This document shows positions 1-6,852 of a stretch of 14,754 nucleotides of DNA, piece by piece. Made by a program: the position numbers and the translations under genes. This stretch comes from Actinomycetota bacterium (GTDB lineage Bacteria > Actinomycetota > Actinomycetes > Nanopelagicales > Nanopelagicaceae). A model generated the notes under the pieces. The model saw nothing but the letters and a program-made list of their open reading frames with translations. It searched no databases and had not been told where the DNA came from. Each line of letters starts with the position of its first letter. Position 1 is the first letter of the stretch. The stretch spans positions 1-14,754 of the forward strand of contig CANIAV010000009.1 in the NCBI GenBank assembly GCA_947465365.1. The letters are read 5' to 3'.

Positions 1-2912
1 ATCACATTTACTAATCCAGGTTTATTAACGGTAAATACGGGAGCACCATCGACGCTGCGCGTCCTTTCTAGACGCACACCGTCTTGAATGGCGCGCCATC
101 CACGACTGTAATTCTGGGTCACCGTCAACTCCCCCGGTGAATTAACTGTAATTCCTAAGATTCCCTGAGAAAGGACTGACTTCTTTCCATCCAAGTCAGT
201 AAAAATAAACTGTCCAGTGTTTACCGAAATCTTCCAAACAATACCCACATTTGTAGATGAGGCTCTTGTAAATCCTCCGAGGCCATCTACTACGCGCACA
301 AAATTCTGATCTACTGGACTTTTGAGAAAGAGGTACTTGATTCCATTTATTGCAAATGTTGAACTAGCAGTAAGTCCGCTACCGTCGGCAAGCTCCCTTA
401 CTGCATTTGAGATTTGCACGTTTTCGCTAGGCGCCATATCTGGTTGCGCAATTGCCGCATCGCCACCGCGCGCTAAATAATAATTGAGCGAAATTTCCTC
501 ACCGACTGTGCGGGGACGAATCACCAAAGTTTTCGCATCGCTCTCAATTGCCAGAAATGGTGGCAGCACAATCTCTTTCCCAGTTTGAAGTGGTGAATTT
601 GCGCCGCTAGTTACGATCCAAGATATAGATGAAAGGGAGTAAATGGCGGTAAAAACCAAAAGTATTCCAGCAGAGATATGTCGGTAATTAATATTTGTGG
701 TTACCAACCGTTCGCGCAATTTATCCAACATAATCACAGATGCGCTAACTGCGGCCAAGGTGGCCAGAGATAAGAGCGTTCCTGCATAAAATTGAGTTGG
801 AACAGATGTACCGTTACCTGTAATCGATACTGCGCTTAATAAAACAGCGGAAAGTAGTGCGATGAAACCAAGTTCGGCGACGAAGCGAGCACGTGTGGAA
901 GAAAATAGTGATATCGCCAGAATAATTGTAAGTGGACTTAAGAGATATATTGGAAGTGAACCTGGACCACCAGGATTTCCAGCCAGCGCTAAGTTCGGGC
1001 CTCCACCTGGAATCAAAAAGCCAGAATCAATCAATAGCCGCTTTGGGTTTACTAGAAGTTCAAAACTCCAAGGAGCGCAGATAAGAAAGGGCGCCAATAA
1101 AATCGCAATCCTTCTATAAAGACGTTTATTGAAGAGTTCTTGGTTTACGCCCTGATCGGCTGCGGCGTAATCGCGAAATATAGCCAAGCCAGTAAATAGA
1201 AACCCAAAAATAAATAAGATCGGTGAGAACGCAATTAGCACCGTGCAAAGGAGCGAGATTCCAAAGACGCGGCGCCAAGTGAATTCGTTCAACTCAAAGA
1301 TCCCGCGGGCGGCAATTATCAAAAGTGGTAGCAGAATCAATACAACTATTGTGCTCAGGCGCCCGGAATTAATCGCAGAGATTGCTACTGGAGAAATTGC
1401 ATAAAGCAGTGCTGACCCAGCTGTTAGCCAGCGATTATTGGAAAGTCTGCGTAATAATAAATAACCGCTTCCGGCAATTGCTAACGGGGCGGTGAAGAAA
1501 AAGAGCGCGGTGAATAACTGCACATTGCCCAAAAATGGAGTTGCAGCTAGCGCTAAGAAGGCTAGCCAAGTAGGTGCAGCCGCGGATGTTCCCATTCCAA
1601 TTGAGTGCCAGCCGCTGGAGTAGATATTCCAGAGTTCGCTTACTCCAGCAGGTTGTTCGGGCAACGCTCCCCCGGATAGCGCACCGAAGCGATTGCGAGA
1701 CCAAATAAGAGTTAAGAGAAAGAGAAAGGTTGGTAGCGCCACCAATGGGCGCTTGATGAGTGAGAGCCAATTGCGGTTAGTGGCCGGAGTCAGTAAATCT
1801 TCTTCATCTAAATTTTCATCTAGCACAGATACATCACGAACTTCAGTGATTTCATCTGGAAAAATCTGAGTACGAATATATTCGGCAGATCGGGAAACCG
1901 ATAGACGAATCTGCGACCAACGTGAAGGAATGAACTTTAAGGCGATTCCGGATGGAACTAAGCGTTGTGAACGTCGCACCTTTCGTGCAGTAAGTAATTC
2001 TCCAGGATGCAATAAGAGCGCGCCGACTGCCAAGAGCTCATCGCTGGCGTAACCAGGTAACTTCGCAAATAAGAATCCAATTGAGCGAAAGAGCGCACCT
2101 ATTAAAAGTTGCAACGTTAGCAACGGCAGGCGCCACCACGAAGAATTCGCTAAGAGAACATAGGCAGCATTGCGCCGATCCAGTAAGAGTGGACGATGCA
2201 AGAAAGCTTCGGCTACATCAACAGCGCGCCGTTCATTTGCCGATGCTTCGGCGTGAAATGCAACTGCATTAGAGACTGCAATCGCGGCAAATCCGGCAGA
2301 ATATAAACGCCAGCCAAAATCTACATCGTCGCGGAATAGATCTAGATTTGGATCAAAGCCACCGAGTTGTTGAAAAACATCTCGCCGGATAAGTGCCCCA
2401 GCTGTGCTGACTGCAAGCACTTCGTGAACTCCATCGCGTTGACCTTGATCGTATTCGTCATCTTCAAGGCCAGTCCAACGGTTTCCATTTGCTGCGATGC
2501 TGATGCCAATTTCCAGTAGATGTGTCCGATTATGCCAACCTAAAATCTTTGGACCAGCCATCGCAACGTTAGGTCTAGTTTCGACTTCTGTAAGTAAATT
2601 CTCTAACGCATCCCGTTGTAGCGAAATATCGTCATGAATAATCCAAAGCCATTCGTTTTCTGGAGCAACGAGTGCAGGAAGTGTTGCAACCGCGTGAGAT
2701 ATCGCTTCGCCAAATCCAGTATCGCGATCCATGGTTAATACTGGAATTCGCGCGCCTTTGACTAACTTTGCCGACGAATCAAGCGATCCTGTATCAACTG
2801 CAATTACTTGATCAATCTGTCGAGTTTGCGAAGTAAGAGAAACAACAACTTCAGGCAACCAAGTTGCGCCGTCGTGAAGTACAAGAATCGCAGTGACGCG
2901 ATGTGAACTCAT
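1..2912 (-). CDS. Large membrane glycosyltransferase, GT2 domain plus multi-spanning region (3' end cut by window edge)
   Basis: An open frame of about 970 codons runs from the ATG at 2912-2910 to the left edge without a stop, so the C-terminus is missing. Residues about 5-225 form a GT2 (GT-A) fold: HDD at 93-95 in the usual DXD place, GGFDP at 184-188, the acidic DDVDFGWR motif around 195-202, and a late His near 220. One or two hydrophobic stretches follow at about 260-300, then a polar linker, then many membrane segments from about residue 400. The last 150 or so visible residues look extracytoplasmic and beta-rich, including a GWRA..DG motif. It starts 5 bases after the whiB stop, so the two are probably cotranscribed. 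Large GT2 membrane proteins next to whiB and a mannose-1-phosphate guanylyltransferase are known in actinobacteria. The likely role is assembly of a polyprenyl-linked envelope glycan; donor and acceptor cannot be read from the sequence. Confidence 0.88.
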   Translation of the reverse strand, partial: MSSHRVTAILVLHDGATWLPEVVVSLTSQTRQIDQVIAVDTGSLDSSAKLVKGARIPVLTMDRDTGFGEAISHAVATLPALVAPENEWLWIIHDDISLQRDALENLLTEVETRPNVAMAGPKILGWHNRTHLLEIGISIAANGNRWTGLEDDEYDQGQRDGVHEVLAVSTAGALIRRDVFQQLGGFDPNLDLFRDDVDFGWRLYSAGFAAIAVSNAVAFHAEASANERRAVDVAEAFLHRPLLLDRRNAAYVLLANSSWWRLPLLTLQLLIGALFRSIGFLFAKLPGYASDELLAVGALLLHPGELLTARKVRRSQRLVPSGIALKFIPSRWSQIRLSVSRSAEYIRTQIFPDEITEVRDVSVLDENLDEEDLLTPATNRNWLSLIKRPLVALPTFLFLLTLIWSRNRFGALSGGALPEQPAGVSELWNIYSSGWHSIGMGTSAAAPTWLAFLALAATPFLGNVQLFTALFFFTAPLAIAGSGYLLLRRLSNNRWLTAGSALLYAISPVAISAINSGRLSTIVVLILLPLLIIAARGIFELNEFTWRRVFGISLLCTVLIAFSPILFIFGFLFTGLAIFRDYAAADQGVNQELFNKRLYRRIAILLAPFLICAPWSFELLVNPKRLLIDSGFLIPGGGPNLALAGNPGGPGSLPIYLLSPLTIILAISLFSSTRARFVAELGFIALLSAVLLSAVSITGNGTSVPTQFYAGTLLSLATLAAVSASVIMLDKLRERLVTTNINYRHISAGILLVFTAIYSLSSISWIVTSGANSPLQTGKEIVLPPFLAIESDAKTLVIRPRTVGEEISLNYYLARGGDAAIAQPDMAPSENVQISNAVRELADGSGLTASSTFAINGIKYLFLKSPVDQNFVRVVDGLGGFTRASSTNVGIVWKISVNTGQFIFTDLDGKKSVLSQGILGITVNSPGELTVTQNYSRGWRAIQDGVRLERTRSVDGAPVFTVNKPGLVNV

Positions 2913-2917
2913 GAGAG

Positions 2918-3226
2918 TTACGCTGGGCGGCGCTTCAAACGGCGACGCTCACGTTCGGAGAGTCCACCCCAGATTCCAAAGCGCTCATCATGTGCGAGCG
3001 CATATTCCAAACATTCTTGGCGAACATCGCAAGAAAGGCAGACGCGCTTTGCTTCACGAGTTGAGCCACCCTTTTCAGGAAAGAATGCTTCTGGATCTGT
3101 TTGTGCGCAAAGTGCGCGTTCTTGCCAGGAGAGCTCAATGTTCTCTCCGTTTGCTAATTTAATTGATGGTCCAGCAGTAGGGGCTGTTGGATTGCCAGTA
3201 GGTGTAGCTTCTGGACGAATCGGCAT
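2918..3226 (-). CDS. whiB2: WhiB-family Fe-S transcriptional regulator, WhiB2/WhmD-like
   Basis: The 102-residue protein has the four WhiB cysteines, C40, C63, C66 and C72 (C-x22-C-x2-C-x5-C), which hold a [4Fe-4S] cluster. The GIWGG turn follows at 84-88, then a very basic tail (RERRRLKRR) that binds DNA. WhiB proteins act in the cytoplasm, usually bound to the primary sigma factor. The WhiB2/WhmD subtype is tied to septation and division in mycobacteria. That subtype is inferred from length, the C-terminal sequence, and neighbours resembling the Rv3260c-Rv3265c region of M. tuberculosis (whiB2, mannose-1-phosphate guanylyltransferase, wbbL). The ATG at 3226 is supported by a GAGGAGA ribosome site at 3240-3234. 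A good promoter lies upstream, with a palindrome over its -10 box. Family membership is near certain; the WhiB2 assignment is likely. Confidence 0.93.
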   Translation of the reverse strand: MPIRPEATPTGNPTAPTAGPSIKLANGENIELSWQERALCAQTDPEAFFPEKGGSTREAKRVCLSCDVRQECLEYALAHDERFGIWGGLSERERRRLKRRPA

Positions 3227-3233
3227 CGACTAA

Positions 3234-3240
3234 TCTCCTC
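3234..3240 (-). promoter_or_regulatory. Strong Shine-Dalgarno of whiB2
   Basis: On the minus strand this reads GAGGAGA and ends 7 bases before the ATG of whiB2. It is one of the few strong ribosome sites in a window where many starts have none, and it fixes the whiB2 start. Confidence 0.8.
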
Positions 3241-3282
3241 AAGACCTTCGGGGCTGCACCCTTAATTGGGCACGGCTTCTCT

Positions 3283-3318
3283 AGAACGAATTACACGCTT
3301 GTAATCCCTTTAAGTCAA
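3283..3318 (-). promoter_or_regulatory. Promoter of whiB2
   Basis: On the minus strand, a TTGACT -35 (3318-3313) and a TGTAAT -10 (3295-3290) are separated by exactly 17 bases, close to the primary-sigma consensus. Transcription would start near 3283, giving an untranslated leader of about 57 bases. The rest of the gap to the upstream gene stop at 3375 shows no clear terminator, so read-through from the dapC-manC operon is also possible. Confidence 0.75.
3290..3305. repeat. Perfect 16-bp palindrome over the whiB2 -10 box, possible operator
   Basis: Plus strand ATTACA-CGCT-TGTAAT is a perfect inverted repeat of 6-base arms around 4 bases. One arm is the -10 hexamer itself and the other lies in the spacer, so a protein bound here would block RNA polymerase. 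The repeat is seen directly; its use as an operator is inference, and I could not match it to a named regulator motif. Confidence 0.5.
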
Positions 3319-3374
3319 GCCCAAGTCGCGCGTAGATACCTGCAAATAACGCTCAATTTCGCAGATTTATCGAC

Positions 3375-4343
3375 TTATTGGGGTGAAATTGGCAGATTTT
3401 CTGTCGGTGAAATGTATTTTTCTACGATTTCAGAATCTGCTGCAACCATTGAATTGTGAAGGATAAATGAGTCGGCGATGGTGCAGTTATCGCCAATTAC
3501 TACCCCGTCGCCGATAATTGAATTGGTGATCGTGCAATTTGCACCGATGATTGAACCTAGGCCAAGACTCGTTCCGCCGGTCAATAACGATCCCTCGCCA
3601 ATTTTGCTGCCCGCGCCAGCTAGAAAACCGGCGCCGACGATATCGCGTGAGCCTTTAAAGAGCGCTGCTGGAGTGCCGATATCTAGCCAATAAGACTGCT
3701 CGCTATAACCAAAGACGGGGCGAGCACTTTTAACTAATTGCGGAAAAGTCTCACGTTCGATGCTGACAACTTTGCCAGCTGGAATCTCAGAAATTACAGA
3801 TGCATTAAAAATGTAACAGCCAGCATTAATAGCATTTGTTACCGGATTTTCCATCTTCTCTAGAAAATCTACCACTCGCCCATTTGCATCAGTTGGAACG
3901 CAACCAAATGCCCGAGCATCTGCAACTTCAATTAAATGAAGAGTCGCATCTGCTTTATTTGCGCGGTGAAAAGCGAGTTGAGCAGCAATATTGTGGCCGC
4001 TTAAAACATCTCCATTAAATATGACAAATTCTTCCTTTGAATCTGCAAAGTCAACTAGCGCTGCCGCATTGCGAATTGCACCACCTGTGCCAAGCGGAAC
4101 TTCTTCTACCGCATAAAGTAACTTCATCCCCCATTTAGATCCATCACCAAAATATGGGGTAAAGATTTCCGAGAGATAAGAAGTAGCTAAAATTACAGTG
4201 TTAATTCCCGCTTTCTTGGCAGCCAACAGTTGGCGCTCTGTTACGGGTAAGCCACCAACGGGCAACATCGGCTTTGGAGTTTGATTGGTAAGTGGTTTTA
4301 AGCGCGTTCCCATTCCCCCAACTAGCAAGATGCCGATAGCCAT
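3375..4343 (-). CDS. manC: Sugar-1-phosphate nucleotidyltransferase, probable mannose-1-phosphate guanylyltransferase
   Basis: The 322-residue protein joins a nucleotidyltransferase Rossmann-like domain (about 1-230) to a left-handed beta-helix of hexapeptide repeats (about 235-305, repeated I-G-x-x-x-x-I units). Landmarks are GGMGTRLKPLT at 9-19 and KP at 24-25 (nucleotide and phosphate binding), PLGTGGA at 83-89, metal-binding GD at 111-112, NAG at 173-175 and YWLDIGTP at 218-225. Such enzymes make GDP-mannose from mannose-1-phosphate and GTP for envelope glycans. The closest remembered relative is Rv3264c (called ManB in M. tuberculosis). UDP-glucose or dTDP-glucose pyrophosphorylase activity cannot be excluded from motifs alone, but context with whiB and a glycosyltransferase favours GDP-mannose. 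Its ATG shares one base with the dapC stop (TAATG), indicating coupled translation. Confidence 0.82.
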   Translation of the reverse strand: MAIGILLVGGMGTRLKPLTNQTPKPMLPVGGLPVTERQLLAAKKAGINTVILATSYLSEIFTPYFGDGSKWGMKLLYAVEEVPLGTGGAIRNAAALVDFADSKEEFVIFNGDVLSGHNIAAQLAFHRANKADATLHLIEVADARAFGCVPTDANGRVVDFLEKMENPVTNAINAGCYIFNASVISEIPAGKVVSIERETFPQLVKSARPVFGYSEQSYWLDIGTPAALFKGSRDIVGAGFLAGAGSKIGEGSLLTGGTSLGLGSIIGANCTITNSIIGDGVVIGDNCTIADSFILHNSMVAADSEIVEKYISPTENLPISPQ

Positions 4344-5416
4344 TATTTAACGCCCTGACGGATACGAGCTGCTGCATCAACTATTTGCTCATCAGTTGCC
4401 GTCATCGCAACTCGAATATGTGATGCGCCTTTGTCTCCATAGAAAGAACCTGGTGTTGCCAAGATTCCGAGGCTAGCTAGCCAATCAACTGATTGCCAGG
4501 CATCTTCAGATCGCGTGCACCAGATATAGAGACCTGCAACTGATTCATCGATTTGAAAACCTGCGGCTTGCAACGCTGGGGCAAGTATCGCCCGACGCGC
4601 GTTATAGCGCGCACGCTGTTCTGCAACATGTGACTCGTCACTTAAGGCAGCAACCATTGCATTTTGAATCGGCAGCGGAACCATCATTCCGGCATGTTTG
4701 CGTACTTCCCGAATTTGTGTGATTAACTTTGCATCTCCAATTAAGAATGCCCCGCGATAGCCAGCCATTGATGAACGCTTGGAAAGTGAATGCACGACTA
4801 AAATATTTGAGTTATCACCATCGGTAAATTTCAAAAGTGATGTTGGGGTGGTCTTGTCACCAAAATCGATGTAACACTCATCGCAGACCAGCACTGAATC
4901 GTTAGCTCTGGCCCATTTGATGGCTCCACGTAGTTCTGCTTCCGAATGAACGCGTCCCGTTGGATTACCTGGCGTATTTATCCAAGCAAAATCAGCGCTT
5001 GGCCAAGTATCTGCATCTATTCCGACAGCGATCGGTTGTGATTGGGCAAGCAGTGCACCAACTAAATAGGTTGGGTAAGCAACTTCTGGATATATAACGC
5101 GCTTGCTTTCCAGGATTGTTGGCAGCCATGCAACCAATTCTTTAGATCCGATCACTGGCAACACATCAAAGTCACCAGTTGCACCAAGATGGTTCACTGC
5201 CCAATTGCGAATTGCTTCTTGCAAATCCTTCGTCCCAGCTGTGACTGGATAGCGCGGTGAATTTGTACTCGCGCGGAGCGCGCTTTGAATTATCTCTGGG
5301 GTTGAATCAACTGGTGTGCCTTGCGAGAGATCGATAATCCCTGCTGCATGTGCGCGCGCCTTTGTCGCATAAGGAGCTAGCGCGTCCCACGGAAAATCCG
5401 GTAATGGTTGGCGCAT
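4343..5416 (-). CDS. dapC: Succinyldiaminopimelate transaminase, actinobacterial DapC type (PLP, class I/II)
   Basis: This 357-residue fold-type I aminotransferase has NPTG at 151-154, CDECYIDF at 178-185 with the PLP-pairing Asp179, the SLSKRS motif with Schiff-base Lys213, and YRGAF at 220-224. A conserved late Arg in SHIRVA should bind the substrate carboxylate. DapC transfers an amino group from glutamate to N-succinyl-2-amino-6-ketopimelate in the DAP/lysine pathway, feeding peptidoglycan. The assignment rests on length, motif spacing and linkage: a 7Fe ferredoxin gene lies 30 bases upstream, a pairing known across actinobacteria (Rv1177-Rv1178 in M. tuberculosis). Some relatives also transaminate aromatic amino acids or prephenate, so specificity is less certain than family. 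The start is the ATG at 5416, with only a weak ribosome site. The stop overlaps the start of the next gene by one base. Confidence 0.87.
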   Translation of the reverse strand: MRQPLPDFPWDALAPYATKARAHAAGIIDLSQGTPVDSTPEIIQSALRASTNSPRYPVTAGTKDLQEAIRNWAVNHLGATGDFDVLPVIGSKELVAWLPTILESKRVIYPEVAYPTYLVGALLAQSQPIAVGIDADTWPSADFAWINTPGNPTGRVHSEAELRGAIKWARANDSVLVCDECYIDFGDKTTPTSLLKFTDGDNSNILVVHSLSKRSSMAGYRGAFLIGDAKLITQIREVRKHAGMMVPLPIQNAMVAALSDESHVAEQRARYNARRAILAPALQAAGFQIDESVAGLYIWCTRSEDAWQSVDWLASLGILATPGSFYGDKGASHIRVAMTATDEQIVDAAARIRQGVK

Positions 5417-5446
5417 GATCCGAATTGGGATAAGGCTTTGCTTAAA

Positions 5447-5764
5447 TTATTCTTTAGGTGGAAGTGCTGCGATTGTTGGGTGATCGCTATTCGTTAGTCC
5501 GACTTTGGCTGCGCCACCAGGTGAACCAAGCTCAACGAAGAATTCAGTATTTACCTTCGTGGCATCCTTCCATTGCGATGGAATGTCATCCTCGTAATAA
5601 ATGGCTTCTACTGGGCAGACTGGTTCGCAGGCGCCACAATCCACGCACTCATCAGGTTGGATGTAGAGCGAGCGCGCTCCTTCATAGATGCAGTCAACTG
5701 GGCACTCTTCAATGCAGGATTTATCCTTCACATCAACGCACGGTTGGGCAATTACATAGGTCAC
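5447..5764 (-). CDS. fdxA: 7Fe ferredoxin ([3Fe-4S][4Fe-4S])
   Basis: The 105-residue protein has two ferredoxin motifs. By alignment with Azotobacter ferredoxin I, C9, C17 and C50 would hold a [3Fe-4S] cluster and C21, C40, C43 and C46 a [4Fe-4S] cluster; C25 matches the free cysteine. The acidic C-terminal half is typical of actinobacterial FdxA/FdxC. It is a small cytoplasmic electron carrier; its partner (often a cytochrome P450 or a reductase) is not in the window. The start is a GTG at 5764-5762, supported by GGAGG at 5776-5772 seven bases upstream. It leads the fdx-dapC-manC operon and is divergent from the acetyltransferase gene. A strong inverted repeat sits at its likely transcription start. 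Confidence 0.95.
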   Translation of the reverse strand: MTYVIAQPCVDVKDKSCIEECPVDCIYEGARSLYIQPDECVDCGACEPVCPVEAIYYEDDIPSQWKDATKVNTEFFVELGSPGGAAKVGLTNSDHPTIAALPPKE

Positions 5765-5771
5765 GAGCTAA

Positions 5772-5776
5772 CCTCC
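5772..5776 (-). promoter_or_regulatory. Shine-Dalgarno fixing the GTG start of fdxA
   Basis: Minus-strand GGAGG lies 7 bases before the GTG. There is no in-frame ATG nearby that gives the conserved N-terminus, so this site decides the start. Confidence 0.75.
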
Positions 5777-5786
5777 AGATTTGATG

Positions 5787-5817
5787 GCGCCTTAGAAAGC
5801 GCTTGCTGCTAAGGCGC
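5787..5817. repeat. Inverted repeat with 9-bp perfect arms between fdxA and the acetyltransferase gene
   Basis: GCGCCTTAG (5787-5795) and CTAAGGCGC (5809-5817) are perfect reverse complements around 13 bases; the spacer itself holds the 8-bp palindrome AAGCGCTT (5797-5804). The repeat lies just downstream of a candidate fdxA -10 box and covers the predicted transcription start. It could be an operator or an mRNA hairpin in the fdxA leader. It has no U-run after it on either strand, so a terminator is unlikely. Confidence 0.6.
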
Positions 5818-5825
5818 TTATTCTA
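5813..5825 (-). promoter_or_regulatory. Candidate -10 region of the fdxA-dapC-manC operon
   Basis: Minus-strand TAGAAT at 5825-5820 is a good -10 box; transcription would start near 5813, about 48 bases before the GTG. No convincing -35 hexamer is found 16-18 bases upstream, so this promoter may need an activator or may be weak. Confidence 0.45.
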
Positions 5826-5851
5826 ACCATGCGCTGGCGGCGTTGCCCGAT

Positions 5852-5863
5852 TAAAGTAAAGAC
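5852..5863 (+). promoter_or_regulatory. Candidate leaderless promoter of the acetyltransferase gene
   Basis: TAAAGT (5852-5857) fits TANNNT and ends 6 bases before the ATG at 5864, so transcription would begin at or next to the start codon. There is no ribosome site before the ATG, which agrees with a leaderless mRNA. No clear -35 is present. Confidence 0.5.
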
Positions 5864-6835
5864 ATGACCGAGGTAGCCCCGAAATCTGCGCCACAACTTA
5901 TCGCCGCGGTCGGCAAGCGCGTAACAATTCGTCTACATGAGCCAGGTGGTGGCTATCGGGATATCGTCGGTTTGCTGCAGAACGAGCGCCAAATCATTAA
6001 CTCAAAATCAGAAGTAATCTCATTTTTACCTGATCAAATCGCTATCTGGCGTGAGATAAAACCGCTCCCTGATTTAGCCGGAAAGGGTGCACCGCTTTCG
6101 CAAAGGATTATCGAGTTAGAGAAAATTTCGGATGCAACGTGGCCGGCTGAAAGAATTATCGAATATGGAAAATGGCGACTGCGAATTTCCGATGGTTTTA
6201 CGATGCGGGCAAATTCTGCTCTTCCACTTGGCGCAGCTCCTATTGGTGAGCCACCAGCACCGCTAAGCGTTGCCGTGCAATATGTAATTGATACCTACCG
6301 GGCCAATAACTTAACTCCCACTTTCACAATGCCACTGCCAATTTATGAAGAGTTAGATAATTACCTGGCAGAAGCAGGTTGGCGAATCAAGGTTGGTGCT
6401 GATTTCTTAATTAGAGATATTGGCGAGCCAGAAGTGGCAATTGGCAACGGCCTTACAGTTGAAATTTTAGATTATCCATCTACACAGTGGCTGGAAGTTC
6501 AATCTGATCAGCCATTAGATAAAATAATGCGCAGATATCCAGCGCGTTATGGGGCAGTTAAATCCGGTAGCGAAATTATCGCAGTTGGAAGAATCGCAAC
6601 CTCAGGAACTTGGTCACTTGCCACAAGGTTATTTGTGGCACCGGATCATCGCGGTCGAGGAGTTGCAAAGATTCTCATGAACCACCTCATGGCTGCCGCA
6701 AGTGGCGATGGAGCAAGGAAAATTGGTCTGCAAGTAGATATCGAAAATGGCGCAGCGCTAGCCCTCTACCAGTCGATGAATTTTAGATCGCATCACAAGT
6801 ATATTTACCGCGTTTGGGATACTCAGGAAGAATAG
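5864..6835 (+). CDS. GNAT-family N-acetyltransferase with N-terminal SH3-like domain (Rv0428c-like)
   Basis: The 323-residue protein has two parts. Residues about 14-66 form a small beta-rich domain (GKRVTIR... to IAIWREI) like the SH3-like domain before the GNAT part of M. tuberculosis Rv0428c. The rest is GNAT-like: a WRLRISDGFTMRANS stretch near 104-118 and the acetyl-CoA pyrophosphate loop RGRGVA at 263-268 within the LFVAPDHRGRGVAKIL motif. A family name refers to histone acetyltransferase activity, but the physiological substrate in bacteria is not settled and I do not assign one. It is not mycothiol synthase MshD by motif or architecture as far as I can tell. It is divergent from fdxA, and its stop lies 13 bases before the cysS TTG, so the two genes are probably one operon with a leaderless start. 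Confidence 0.8.
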   Translation: MTEVAPKSAPQLIAAVGKRVTIRLHEPGGGYRDIVGLLQNERQIINSKSEVISFLPDQIAIWREIKPLPDLAGKGAPLSQRIIELEKISDATWPAERIIEYGKWRLRISDGFTMRANSALPLGAAPIGEPPAPLSVAVQYVIDTYRANNLTPTFTMPLPIYEELDNYLAEAGWRIKVGADFLIRDIGEPEVAIGNGLTVEILDYPSTQWLEVQSDQPLDKIMRRYPARYGAVKSGSEIIAVGRIATSGTWSLATRLFVAPDHRGRGVAKILMNHLMAAASGDGARKIGLQVDIENGAALALYQSMNFRSHHKYIYRVWDTQEE

Positions 6836-6852
6836 AAATGGCATCGAATTGA
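6825..6852 (+). promoter_or_regulatory. Mini-ORF and ribosome site at the cysS start
   Basis: AGGAAG (6825-6830) is followed 7 bases later by an ATG (6838-6840) that opens a four-codon frame, M-A-S-N, ending in TGA at 6850-6852. That TGA overlaps the TTG proposed for cysS (TTGA). The good ribosome site serves the mini-ORF, not the TTG, so ribosomes could terminate and restart on cysS. The layout is seen; function is inference. A one-base indel in the assembly would instead give an ATG-started cysS. Confidence 0.45.

Noticed and set aside
862..1119. 85-codon plus-strand open frame
   Set aside because: It runs antisense through the glycosyltransferase gene, has low-complexity content and no domain or start signal; treated as a shadow. 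The same applies to other plus/minus shadow frames, for example 2893-3162, 5458-5784 and 13817-14026.
3340..3364. Inverted repeat CTGCAAA...TTTCGCAG after the manC gene as its terminator
   Set aside because: It needs a bulge, has a 10-base loop, and lacks a T-run on the minus strand.
4471..4482. 12-bp perfect palindrome GGCTAGCTAGCC
   Set aside because: It is inside conserved dapC coding sequence, explained by codons, with no nearby promoter.
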